From Mesostigma viride (Eukaryota; Streptophyta; Mesostigmatophyceae; Mesostigmatales; Mesostigmataceae), in contig RPFO01000231.1 of the NCBI GenBank assembly GCA_009746045.1, positions 1,936,840 to 1,981,839 of the forward strand: 45,000 nucleotides of DNA. Direction: 5' to 3'. The translations under genes and the position numbers were made by a program. The notes under the pieces were generated by a model. That model saw nothing but the letters and a program-made list of their open reading frames with translations. It was not told the origin of the DNA and did not search any database. How positions within the stretch are numbered: position 1 is the stretch's first letter; each line of letters starts with the position of its first letter. This document shows, piece by piece, positions 31,059-40,987 of the stretch.

Positions 31059-31072
31059 TGGTATCGGAGGTT
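31059..31072 (+). other. Primer-binding site, LTR element 2
   Basis: TGGTATCGGAGG directly follows the LTR; it is of the copia initiator-Met-tRNA type. Confidence 0.8.
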
Positions 31073-31141
31073 TGTTACTGAGGAACAAGAAGACCACTGT
31101 GAACCCAGAGACATCCAGTTCCATTGGCGACTGAAGACACC

Positions 31142-32068
31142 ATGGCTACCAAGGAAGCGTGCTACAAGCAATTCCGGGCAACAAGCAAGTCCATCACAAC
31201 GTTTGATGGGCGGTCTCTGAGGAAATGGGAAGAAATCAAGGCTGTGTTGAAGGCCTTAGCATCGGCCTATTGTGACCTGGTCAAGGTCCTAACTGGAGAG
31301 GAGGATTCGCTAAAGGAGGTCAAGACTGCGCTGCTGGAGGCGGAGGAGCTACTGCACGGAAGGCGTTCTGCTCAAGCAAAGAAGGAGGGCTCCCCTAACG
31401 GCCAGGTTTTCCACACTACTACGAAGAAAAGTGGAGGAAAGAGGCGGTGCAATTACTGCAAGAAGGCCGGGCACGTGGACACCCAGTGCTGGGAGAAGCA
31501 TCCGGAGCTGAAGCAAGAACGCAAGAACAAGGCAACGCGACGGAACCAAGCGAGAAAGGAGCACTCACCAGGTGCCAGCGAGGCGCGTATCACCGAGGAG
31601 GCTGCGGAGCGGTCCGGCTTCGTCTTCGCCACCATCGCCGAGTCGCCATCGCCGTCGGATGCTGCTGCACTCACGCAGTATGAAAAGAAAGCACCGACCA
31701 GCTGGGTGCTGGATTCCGCAGCGAGCTGTCACATGACGCCATGCCCGTCGGACTTCGTGTGCCTGCACCCTCATGACAGGGAAATCGCCGGCTCAGGCGG
31801 CCAACTGAAGGCGACAGCCATCGGGACTGTCAAACTGAAGCTGCCGGGTCAGGACGCGGACGTGCACCTCCAAAACGCGCTGCTCGTTCCCAGGCTGAGC
31901 ACCCGACTTCTATCAGTCGGCCAGCTCGTCAAGGATGGCCACAAGGTCGACCTCGCCCAGCGGGTTGCTGTGCTGGACAGCAGGCACTGCAGCATCGGAC
32001 GAGGAACAACACCTACTTTTTGCCCGCGCACGGTGCGGACGCAGCGATGGACGCCATCCCAGAGCTGA
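31142..32068 (+). CDS. Copia-type gag-protease (truncated polyprotein)
   Basis: The ATG at 31142 begins MATKEACYKQFRATSKSITT. A short gag region is followed by a CCHC zinc knuckle, CNYCKKAGHVDTQCWEKHPE (about residues 103-122). Then comes a copia-type aspartic protease with WVLDSAASCHMT around the catalytic Asp (DSA in place of the commoner DSG). A GAG-pre-integrase-like NALLVPRLSTRLLSVGQLV follows, and the frame ends at 32068 where the integrase would normally begin. The protein could assemble particles and mature them but cannot reverse transcribe or integrate. It would need enzymes from another copia element. Confidence 0.85.
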   Translation: MATKEACYKQFRATSKSITTFDGRSLRKWEEIKAVLKALASAYCDLVKVLTGEEDSLKEVKTALLEAEELLHGRRSAQAKKEGSPNGQVFHTTTKKSGGKRRCNYCKKAGHVDTQCWEKHPELKQERKNKATRRNQARKEHSPGASEARITEEAAERSGFVFATIAESPSPSDAAALTQYEKKAPTSWVLDSAASCHMTPCPSDFVCLHPHDREIAGSGGQLKATAIGTVKLKLPGQDADVHLQNALLVPRLSTRLLSVGQLVKDGHKVDLAQRVAVLDSRHCSIGRGTTPTFCPRTVRTQRWTPSQS

Positions 32069-33947
32069 AATCGTCGGCGACGAGCTTCAAGAACGACGCT
32101 GCCTGTCAAGGGCAGAAAATGGCGAGCAGCGAGCGCAGCATCTCACGTGCCTCGGGACACGCGGCGGAGTGGCTGGCCGTGGGCCTAACGGTCATACTGG
32201 CCATGCTTGCCCGTGTATGCGGGATCGGGGGCGGCCTACTGGGCATTACTCGCACACTGCGTGGCTTTTTATACTCTGCGCCGGCCCAGTGGAAGTTCAC
32301 GCCAATTCGAGAAGTTTCCAGCGCAATGGAGAAGTCCGTGTCAGACGCTGAAGTACTTCCAGAAACGCGGTCCAGAACAGCCCAGTGCAGGCGGAGCGCG
32401 TTGTCGCCGCCAGCATACCAGGTGATACTGGTGCTAGTAACCAAAGTCCGGCGACCAGACCAAAGGCGCGGCGCTCGAACGCTGCCAGCCTAACTGAGGG
32501 GGAACAAATTCGTGACGCGAGGGCGAAATCGACCAAGCTGCCAAATTTTTCCAAGTCCTGGACTGCCAAGTCCGGTGCTGGCGCGAGGCCTCGAGCGAGC
32601 CGACAACGACGTGGACAGCGACCTGTCAGCCAAAGTGCGTCAAGCACCAACGGTCAACTCGACTGCAAAATGCTGCCAAGGCATCACGTCGGTCAGTTGA
32701 CGGTGTTCGGCCAGGCCATGGCATTTGCAATTGCGCTAGCTGCAACGACCCTTGGAAATTGTCGCCCAGGATGCACAGACCCCACTCCTCAAGGTTGCCC
32801 TAATGTTTTGTCTGTGGGAAATGAACTTGTATGTCGACTTTTGTGTCGTGTTTGCTGGAAATTGTGAGGCGCCGTAAGCCTGCGTTTTCTGGTTCTTTCT
32901 TTGTGTTCTTCCAGCAATTATGTGTTTATTTTGCCATGCGTTCAGTGGCAATGGCCCACGCATTTTGGTATTGTTCCCACGAGACGTTTTCTACGTACCT
33001 GGAGTGTATATCCAGAGTTTTTGCACGCTATTTGTGGCACTAGTCTGCGGCGTAGTGAAGCGCCGTTGTATCGTCGTCTACGACTTGTTTTCGTAAGTAA
33101 AGTGCCTGTGACGCGTGTGTTATTTTGTTTTGTGCTGAGAGCATTGCTTGTATGCAAATGCTTACGTCCTTTGTGTCGAATTCGGCTGTGCATTTCGGCA
33201 TAGCCTGTAATGTCGGACGTAATGTTTACTCTCGGGCACTGATTTGTGAATCGTGACGAAGTAATCGTTACTTGTGTTCGCCTTTGTGGCGGTAATGTTT
33301 TGCACGTCCTGTTTTCTTTGCTATGAAGCGTGTTTATCTGTTATGGCCACTGTGTTTGTGTTGAAGGTTGTATTGTACCTTGTTTGTGTGGCATTTGTTG
33401 CCAATATGTTTGTTTGCTCACCCCGTTTATTTGGCGTAAAACGTGATGTTGGTGTCATTTATTTTGTGAGATGGCGTATGTTATGTTGCTCCGTGTGTGT
33501 ACAGCACGTGTTGTTGCCGTTACCCTACCTCTATACCGTTTGGGTTAGCTCATAGGGACTTCTTTGTTGGCATGTGTTGCCGTATTATATGTGTGGGACT
33601 GTGTGCCCCTATTGTGTCCATGGGCAGCCGCTTTGAGTGAGGGGGGAATGTAGCATCTAGAGCACTTTTTCCAACTAAGGGTTGGGTATCAGCCATCCAG
33701 GATGGGCAGCTAGTGCGTTGCTGCTATGGTAGGACACTCATTCGCGTTGCCGGGGGGGGATCAGTGGCGGTAGTGCGGCTCATGACCGCATGTTGGAGCT
33801 TCAAGCGTTTCACGAGGACGGCATCTTCATTTTCAGTTGCACCATGCTAGCAACTGGACGGCATGCTACGAGCATGTGGTTAAGGGGGGTGTTGAGATTC
33901 CACCTACCCAGTCATCTTTTGCATTGTGCCCATGTGGCTAAGGGGGG
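32069..33947 (+). other. Non-coding or unrecognised interior of LTR element 2
   Basis: No integrase or RT motif is visible in any frame. The second half (about 32870-33640) is T/G-rich with TTTGTG words. Two polypurine tracts of the form GTGG(T/C)TAAGGGGGGTGTT occur near 33880 and 33933; the second adjoins the LTR. This is probably replaced or retained non-coding RNA sequence, as in large retrotransposon derivatives. Confidence 0.6.
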
Positions 33948-34777
33948 TGTTAGGGATATTATATCCACCTGGCCACAATATATCCCAGCCTGATTTATTT
34001 CTTGTTGGATTTATTCCATATGGACTGGGAATTTGATAGCTATGATGAGCTAGATGGAACAGGCTCAATGAGCTGATCAATATTCATGTGCCATAGTCCT
34101 ATACTTGGACATGGATGACTTGTAACCTGAGTCAGCCTAGTAGCATCACGTATTTGATTGACAAGTGGTGCTATGGCCTATTGGACAAGTGTTTGGTCCA
34201 TGAGCTGACAAGTGTTGGCAGCTCATGATGACACATGTTATGACTTACATGATGACAAGTGGGTAGACTCATTGCATGACACTTGTCACTCCAAGGAGAA
34301 GAGATGTGTCACTTTATTAATTATGTTATGTGGCACATTATTACGTAGACACTTGGCATCTAGCTATTATGCCAGCTCATTGGATCATGTCTAGAATGTT
34401 CTAGGAATGTTCTAAGAATATGCCAGGAATATTCCTGGAATATGCTGAGAATATGCTGGGAATATGCTAGGAATATGCTAGGATGTTTCTACAAGCTTCT
34501 GTGATGATGTCATTGCTGATGTCATCCTTCCTAGCCTAAAAGGTATAAAAGGAAACTGTCCCCTAAGGGCAGGTACCTCCATTTAACCTCCATTCAACCT
34601 CCATTCAACCTCCATTCAAGCTCTTCTCCAACTATTATATTCTAATAAAGCCATTTATTCTTCCACGTAAATTGTCTTCAACCTCTCTTTCTTTCAGCAC
34701 CTGCAAGGTGTGTGGGTAGCAAGGCCAAGCACAAGGCATTGTGTAAAACCCATTAGTTTCCTCTCCCAATCCAAACA
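33948..34777 (+). repeat. 3' LTR of LTR element 2
   Basis: It matches the 5' LTR with a few substitutions and a small CCTCCATT copy-number difference. GTGAT follows at 34778-34782. Confidence 0.92.
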
Positions 34778-36271
34778 GTGATGACTGCTTTTTGCGCTAC
34801 CGACTTGCCACGGCAGAGGCGTTAGCTGATGTGCCCGCCAACTGTTGGAGGCCTCTTGGGCCGAACGAGGAGCCATGCGACATGGTTAGTTGGTTACTGT
34901 CTCTTCGAAGCGTGTGAGTGATGGCAAAGAGCTCCGCGGCGTGCTAGTCATGGAGGCGACCAAGGCGCCCAAGGGCAGCCCAGGTGTTGCCGCGTTTGCA
35001 GATTGGGATGGATGGCGATCGCGCAATCCGCCGTCATTGCTCTAAACTCAACCGAGTGTTTCCAGACATCATGACGGATGCAAAGCAAGCAGAGCTCAAC
35101 GAGGAGATCCGCGGCTTCCCCGCTGAGCCGGAGCAAGTGGAAGAAGAAGCGTCGGTGTTTGACCGCATGATCCAAGCTCTGGCGTGCAGGGAGCAGCAAA
35201 AACACAAGCCCCTCCCTTTTTGCCTCCACAGTGCAGGGGATCAGGCGGTGATGCGGGCTGCCCGTACTTTGGAAGCGCCGCTGCACCCAATTATCAGCCA
35301 TGCAGGCAACCGCCGGCACGAGGTGCAAACTGCCATTCACCGGGCGCGACGCGAGGCTGAGCGCCTGCCGGCCGCATCTGCCACGCCTGCCACGCTTGCC
35401 TCCAATCCTCCTACTGGAGTTGCCTCCAATTCTCCTGCGGATGCCACCGGTGGTGCACGGACCATTGCGACTGCGGATAATATTTTTTCCGTAAATCCCG
35501 GCATTATCTCCCGCGGAGACTTTCTCATCATCAAGAGACCTGCGGTGACGTGCGGGGAAGGCATGCCCTGGCCAGAGGAGCTCTTGGTGAAGGTCATGGA
35601 TGCGTCTACTGTTCGTTCACGCGGGACTCTGACTGTTTCCGTGTTTTACTCACCCTCCTGGGAAGGGCAGTTTAACAAGCTCTCGCTCGCAGGCGGTGGG
35701 CCGGGCCTGACGGTGTCGGCATCGGAAATCATCGTTCAACACTGGACAGTTGGTGCATCAGGGCAGGCTGTCCACACTCCGTCGCTGACAGCAGCACGTA
35801 AGCTATCTGAGCGTGCAACCCTCCAGGCCTTAGTTAGATGACCATCCACACGTGCACTTTGCTGGTTTTCAAACGCAGCAAGCTGCTGCAGCGACGTCAA
35901 AAGCTGCATGTGCGGCACACTTTGTTGAGCACGGGCTGCGCGCGCTGAAAGGGAGAAGGCTGTGCGCCTTGTGGGGTGCTGCCAAGACCCGTTTTCACGG
36001 GTGGGTCACAGAAGTACATGAGAATGGCGGGGCTTTGAAGATCGAGACGGTTTGGTCCGACGGCAAGGGAGCGACGTACACCACGTTGGAGGAAGTCTTA
36101 AAGTTCATCTGCGGGTGCGCTCATGCGGCTAATGCCTTTGGCCGCGAAAAGTTTTTTCAGGATGGTGCCGCGGCCGACGACGCTGAGACGGGGGCGGAAG
36201 AGCCCCAACTTTCTTTTGTTTGTGAGAGTAGCGAGAGTAGCGATGATGATGAGGAGGAAGCATGGGAATGA

Positions 36272-37352
36272 TGGGGAATGTGTGAAAGCTTCGATAGGAG
36301 TAAAGGCGTCTCTTTGTCCTGTCAAGCATGCTAGTCTTGTTGCAAGAATGAAGCCCAACATGCCAACTGTCCTGATGCATGGTCATGTTGCATAATGGTG
36401 GGCATAAGATACATGTGTTTGCTAGTGGCCATGTTTTACACGGAAATGGATTTACGTTCAGTATGTGATTCAATGACATGTGATTATTTTGGTTGATACA
36501 TGCAATATACCCCATGATAACCAATGCACGTGCAAAGATGTGTGTTTATATGCAATTTTTTAGATGGCACGGTGGCACGGTGGCACGGTGGCACGGTGGC
36601 ACGGTGGCACGGTGGCACGGTGGCACGGTGGCACGATGCCACGGTGTCATGAGCATGTCTAGGTAACCCTTGCATGACCCATGCATTACCCTTGATAAAT
36701 CCCAATGGATAACCATTGTATGTGCAAATATGTGTGTTTACATGCAACTTTTGAGGTGGCACAATGGCACGGTGGCACGGTGGCACGATGCCACGGTGCC
36801 ATGGTGTCATGAGCATCTATAGGTAACCCTTGCATGACCCATCCACCTACATAAAACCCATGGATAACAATTGCATGTGCAAAGGTGTGTGTTTATATGC
36901 AATTTGAGGTGCAACGGTGGCACGGTGGCACGGTGGCACGGTGGCACGGTGGCACGGTGGCACGGTGGCACGGTGGCACGGTGGCACGGTGGCACGGTGG
37001 CACGGTGGCACGGTGGCACGATGCCACGATGCAACGGTGTCATGAGCATGTCTAGGTAACCCTTGCATGACCCATTACCCTTGATAAATCCCAATGGATA
37101 TAACCATTGTTGTATGTGCAAATATGTGTGTTTATATGCAACTTTTGAGGTGGCACGGTGGCACGGTGGCACGGTGGCACGGTGGCACGATGCCACGGTG
37201 CCACGGTGTCATGAGCATCTAGGTAACCCTTGCATGACCCATATCCACCTACATAAATCCCATGGATAACAATTGCATGTGCAAAGGTGTGTGCATATAT
37301 GCAATTTGAGGTGCAACGGTGTGCCGGTGTGCCGGTGTGCCGGTGGCACGGC
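36272..37352. repeat. Right subterminal arrays of GGTGGCAC / GGTGTGCC
   Basis: Five blocks of the 8-bp motif lie at about 36565-36650, 36755-36808, 36909-37040, 37149-37209 and 37311-37352. They are separated by spacers of about 105-140 bp that are copies of one another (GTCATGAGCAT, then TAGGTAACCCTTGCATGACC and TGTGTGTTTATATGCAA). The outermost block switches to GGTGTGCC, mirroring the outermost left block. Array blocks plus spacers form a higher-order repeat. The first part, 36272-36564, is the non-coding 3' flank of the gene. Confidence 0.88.
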
Positions 37353-37539
37353 CGCCGACGAACTTTTTTTTCCTCAAAGACTTTAGTTGAAACTTTAAAT
37401 GCATGAAAATGCAACTTTCAAAACTGAAGTACAATTTGAATAATGTAGTACGATTCCAGTTGTGCTTAGGGATACCGCCGTCAGCCATGTTCGTGACAGA
37501 GCTGAATGTACACAGCTAAGCCTTACTAATCTACACTAC

Positions 37540-38225
37540 TGCTATATTTCCTAGACTGGGGTTGCTGAGGTGGCAGGGGGTGCCCGCCAGGGCTTGTGGT
37601 CGACGTGGATGACGTCCCGGCCCCCTCCAGTATACCGGTTTCCCCCCTGCGCTTTGCCGTATCTGGAGGTAGGTCGGCCATAGCTCGCGTCGCCGTTGTT
37701 GCTGGGCCAGGGTCAGGTCGTCGTCCACTGGCGTGAAGTGAGTCCTCGAGAGCTTCTTGCGGTTTTTCAGGAACAACAGCTTGTCCGCCATGTACTTAAA
37801 GGTGAGGAGCACGGGTGCCGGCCCAGCCTTACCCCGCGTGCGGGGGAGGCAAACGGCCGACATCCGCAGCTCACCAGTATTACATAATGTGGCATGGGGG
37901 CAAGAATGTCGCGCTGAAATGCCGTAAGAAGAGTCGTCGAGGTCTCATCTGCCGGCTGGTCGAAGTGCTTGACGATGACGTTGTGGCTGCGCTGGGTGCG
38001 GTCGGCCTCCTCGCGGAGGTCGAGGGCTTGTTGCTTAAGCTGTGCCGCGATGGTGGAGGCGGTGGAGCCGTGGAGGTGGCGTGGTGCTTGAGCAGGTCCG
38101 CCCAGGTCTGGGTGGGAGGGGCGTCGCCGCTTGGGCCAGCAGAGGCCGGCTAGTGGGCAGCGATATCCTTCACCGACTGGGCGGTGATGCCGGCGGTGTT
38201 CTGCAGGCATTTGATTCCATCCCAT
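37540..38225 (-). pseudogene. Second LINE ORF1-like remnant (L1 ORF1p type)
   Basis: The minus-strand frames include TQTWADLLKHH followed by STIAAQLKQQALDLREEADR, a region aligning with the ADLLRTATTSTT segment of the ORF1 at 11-12 kb. A C-terminal part follows: VLLTFKYMADKLLFLKNRKK, then LTLAQQQRRRELWPTYLQIR and KPVYWRGPG. This order matches the RRM and C-terminal domain of L1 ORF1 proteins. Frames change near 37860 and 38150, and the N-terminus is missing. A CCATCCCATG LINE 3'-type motif lies next to the TTAA at 38234. Confidence 0.55.
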
Positions 38226-38548
38226 GTAATTAATTAACCCCTAAACCGTCCTCGTGCCGATTTTCGACTGCGAGTTTTTCTCATGCCTCACATTCGGCAT
38301 GAGTTTGTGCGCCCTGTAGGGATTTGGCGGGAAGGTTTTGGCGGGAACCAACTAGACCCCCGAAAAGATCTAGATTCACTCTATCCGTAGGACACTTGTC
38401 TGACCGTATTTGACCACCGTATCAGGGTGGAAACTCTGGTCAAAGTCAACAGGGTACCCTGGTGCATGCAGGTTTTGGCGGTAAAAAAAATTGACAAAAA
38501 CGTACGAAAACGAAGGATGCGAAAAAAGTGGGGAGCGCGAACGTAGAC

Positions 38549-40987
38549 ATGGCGGACGAAATGCAGGCAGATATACGGACTTTCAAGGTAAAGAAGGGCA
38601 TTTTCATTGCAGTGCCTGTGGAAAAGTTCGGACTAGACTGGGCGGTAGAGCAGTATGGGAAAAAACACAGCGAGGTACCTTTGCCGGGCAAGGTAGTGAC
38701 AGTGAACAGGTCCGGAGATGGTGCACGTTGCTATTTCCCGGACGACAAGCTCACGTACCCATTCACCCGTGAGCAGATTTTCATATATTCGTGCAGCTCA
38801 GATGAGTACGAAGCTCTAGTGAAAGAATGCGCAGCCAGGAAGGTCCCAACGGCAGGTAGCAGTGACGATGATAGCGAGCAGCTAGGGCCAGGATAGCGAT
38901 TCTGACGCCGGCGAGGACGACGACGACGACAAATCCGAGGATATCGAGCTGCCCACACCGGTCAAGCGACGCGAGCCGGGGAAGCGCGCTAGCTGTCGGC
39001 AACCCGAAGAAGAACCCAGCCATCAGCCACGCCCCGAAAAGGCGCCGTCAGACCAAGGCGGCGGCCAGCGAGAACGTTGTCTCGGACGCTTCCGATGACG
39101 ACTTTGTTTACCAGAAGGGTGCGGAGGGTCCGGTGCCGAGCGGTGAGGCTGAGCTCGATGATTCGTTTTTTCCTGACGATACGCCTGCCACTGAGGAGCC
39201 AGCCGAGACTGTCTGGAAATTTGGTTTCGGCAAGCCAGGCGTGTTTCCTTTTCCCGATACTCCGGTGCTGTCGCCGATGACGGGTACCGCCTGCTTTCAA
39301 AACCTTTCCCCTGCCCAGCTCAAGTTTGGGCCCCTCGGGCTGTTCTCCCTTTTCTGGTCCCAGCGTGATGTCGTGGCCAAGATCGTCAAGGAGACCAACG
39401 ACTATGCTGAGCTCAAGGGGGCGGGCAAGCCAGGTGGGCGTGAGTGGCACGGGCCCGTTAACCATGCATGAGATGGGCAAATTTCTGGGCATCGTCATCA
39501 CCATGGCCCTGGGCAGGTTCCCTTCAAGGGATGACTACTTTTCCAGCGAGGGGATGGGTGTGGGAAAGCCGGTCTGCTTCCAAGACGTGATGCCGCAGAA
39601 GCGGTTCGAGCAAATTGCACGCTTCCTCCACTGCCAGCCGACTGCCCAGCGCCCTGCCCGCGACACTGACCGAGGGCGCACATCCTCTGGCAGACCCTGT
39701 GGCTCGAGGAGCACCTCAACGCCGCGTACATCAAGTACGTGAAGCCCGGGGACCGCATCGCGCTGGACGAGCGCTCCATCCCCACGCGCCACAAGATGTC
39801 CCCCGTGAAGTGCTTCAACCCCACGAAGCCCGAGCCCTTCCACGTCACGCTGTTCGCTCTGAACGACAAGACGGGCTACCTGCTCAAGGTGGAGACCTAC
39901 GACAAGGTCAAGGAGGAGGACCACACGTTCAAGGTGGTGACGCGCATGGTGTCCGTGCTCGAGCGCCCCGCCATCGTCGCGATGGACCGGTTCTACACGA
40001 GCAAGCGCGCCATCGACTCAGTCGCTGAGATGGGCCACCGCGTGGTCGGCACCATCTGCGCGAACCGCAAGGGGCTGCCCTTCGATGAGGTGGCGAAGCT
40101 CATGCCCAAGAAGAAGGAGGTGGAGCAGGGTGACTACGCGTGGGCGGCAAGCAACGAGGGGCACCTGCTGTGCAGCTGGCAGGACAAGAAGCCGGTGTGG
40201 ACCCTCTCCAAGGGGCTGGGCGCCCTTGCGGAGGTGGCGGTCACCCGGCACGGCGGCCACACCGGGGTGCGGAAGACGGTGACCGCACCCCACAACGTCG
40301 TGGAGTATTGGCTCACCTACAAGGCCACGGACCTGTGCGACCAATACTGCGCCGAGTACGACGTGTGCAAGGCCCTTGTGACGAGGGTGTGGTGGGTGCG
40401 CCTGCTGCATGGGGCACTTCGCCAACGTGCTCACCAACAGCTACCTGCTGCACGTGATGATCCACACGGAGTCCAAGACCGCCATGACCCACTCGAGGTT
40501 CCTGAGCGTGCTGGCCAAGGAGCTCGAGGCGAACGCGTGGCCGGGCGCAACCGTGCCCATCCGTGAGCTGCAGGCCGCGGACATCCCCCTCAGCCGCACG
40601 GTGGGCCGATTTGGCCCCCTGCACTACCCCGCCAAGAAGATCCCGTGGGTGGAGCAGGTGCTGTGCCAACTGTGCTGCGCGCAAGGCAGGAAGCACAAGA
40701 CCTCGGTCATGTGCGAGCACTGTGACATGGCGTTCTGCAGCAACAGCGAGCGGAACTGCTTCGGCCTCTTCCACTCCGGGCAGGTGGAGGGGCTGGACTT
40801 CAACGTGACGAAGCAGCGGGTATGGCAGCGCCTCTCCCAGCGTGGCGAATGCGCCAAGAAGTTCAAGGGCGCCACTAGCACGAGGGGGGCAGCAGCCACC
40901 ACCCGGAAGCTCAAGGGGGTGGCGCGGCGCCGCCATCTTAGGGCGGAGCATGTCCGTCTGGGATATAGTCCTACGGAGGCTGACTAA
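38549..40987 (+). CDS. piggyBac-type DDE transposase (several frame changes)
   Basis: The start is the ATG at 38549 (MADEMQADIRTFKVKKG). An acidic region near 38860-38940 precedes the DDE_Tnp_1_7-like domain: WKFGFGKPG, SLFWSQRDVVAKIVKETNDY, MHEMGKFLGIVITMALGRFP, then VKPGDRIALDERSIPTRHKM (first catalytic Asp), PAIVAMDRFYTSKRAID (second) and LTYKATDLCDQYC (third region, equivalent to the usual GVDxxDQ). A C-terminal cysteine-rich, RING-like domain reads CQLCCAQGRKHKTSVMCEHC. It would cut and paste at TTAA sites and bind the element ends in the nucleus. The frame changes near 38890, 39080, 39470, 39670 and 40405 are single-base steps, so this is either an inactive copy or one with assembly indels. 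The catalytic Asp residues are present. Confidence 0.85.

Larger units (their letters stand above)
30233..34777 (+). mobile_element. Copia-like LTR retrotransposon 2, gag-protease only
   Basis: The element is 4.5 kb with LTRs of 826 bp (30233-31058) and 830 bp (33948-34777). Each starts TGTTAGGGATATTATATCC and ends CCAATCCAAACA. The LTRs differ at only a few positions, indicating recent insertion. The primer-binding site TGGTATCGGAGG at 31059 and a polypurine tract AAGGGGGG at 33940-33947 adjoin the LTRs. The gene at 31142-32068 gives gag and a copia-type protease, but integrase and reverse transcriptase are missing. About 1.9 kb of unrecognised sequence fills the rest. It lies in the DUF7869-like gene in the same orientation. 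Confidence 0.93.
27544..36271 (+). pseudogene. DUF7869-like putative transposase, interrupted
   Basis: From the ATG at 27544 the product has a hydrophobic stretch (VFGMLFSLLVLVVVLLVMAR) and then a Cys-containing segment (CGCGRHCLRSVHFEEIRAMR) typical of the N-terminal side of DUF7869 proteins. After frame changes near 27840, 27900, 28510 and 28560 it has CSRCRKLKDAILSY; HTDFFNGERMAYLQ; FVSIVIDGLAKMKTAVP; LVLQVDGGGDNMNSEL; and, after another shift near 29020, LPPGHTHNDADQRFGWF. The landmarks IxDGxxxxK, QxDxxxxN and GHTHxDxDQ are those of DUF7869, whose function is unknown. Their acidic residues would suit an RNase H-fold DDE transposase (inference). A phase-0 intron (27-kb exon to 30044) is predicted. 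A copia-like element splits the gene at 30232. The downstream part (34783-36271) includes RFHGWVTEVHENGGALKI, FICGC and an acidic tail ending EEEAWE. Confidence 0.65.
23771..37471. mobile_element. 13.7-kb DNA transposon with DUF7869-like gene and 8-bp subterminal arrays
   Basis: The ends are inverted repeats: CCCTAAGCACAACTGGA at 23771-23787 and its complement at 37455-37471, continuing imperfectly through GTACT. ATA lies directly outside both ends, and a 14-bp direct repeat CCGCC(A/G)TCAGCCAT lies just beyond (23756-23769 and 37475-37488), so the target duplication is either 3 bp or about 14 bp. Inside each end are blocks of an 8-bp motif in opposite orientation, with ~110-140-bp spacers. 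Two gene regions diverge from about 27.25-27.54 kb, where a central array of the same motif lies. The rightward gene is DUF7869-like; the leftward one is unrecognised. The layout (terminal repeats, subterminal arrays, two genes) recalls CACTA-type elements, but the protein is different. Confidence 0.75.

Noticed and set aside
31124-31141. Earlier start for gag-protease at 31124
   Set aside because: The codon there is TTG; the first ATG in frame is at 31142.
32942-33555. Cys/Val/Phe-rich ORFs in the interior of LTR element 2
   Set aside because: The composition follows the TTTGTG-rich DNA. No membrane-protein family or envelope-like organisation is recognisable.
35852-36271. Separate small gene at 35852
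   Set aside because: The frame begins at GTG directly after the stop of the previous frame and looks like a frame-shifted continuation of the transposon gene.
36901-37040. Plus-strand ORF of WHGGTVAR repeats
   Set aside because: It is a translation of the 8-bp array, not a protein gene.
36565-37352. CRISPR-like array
   Set aside because: The repeats are 8 bp in direct tandem without unique spacers, the spacers between blocks are copies of one another, and the context is eukaryotic.
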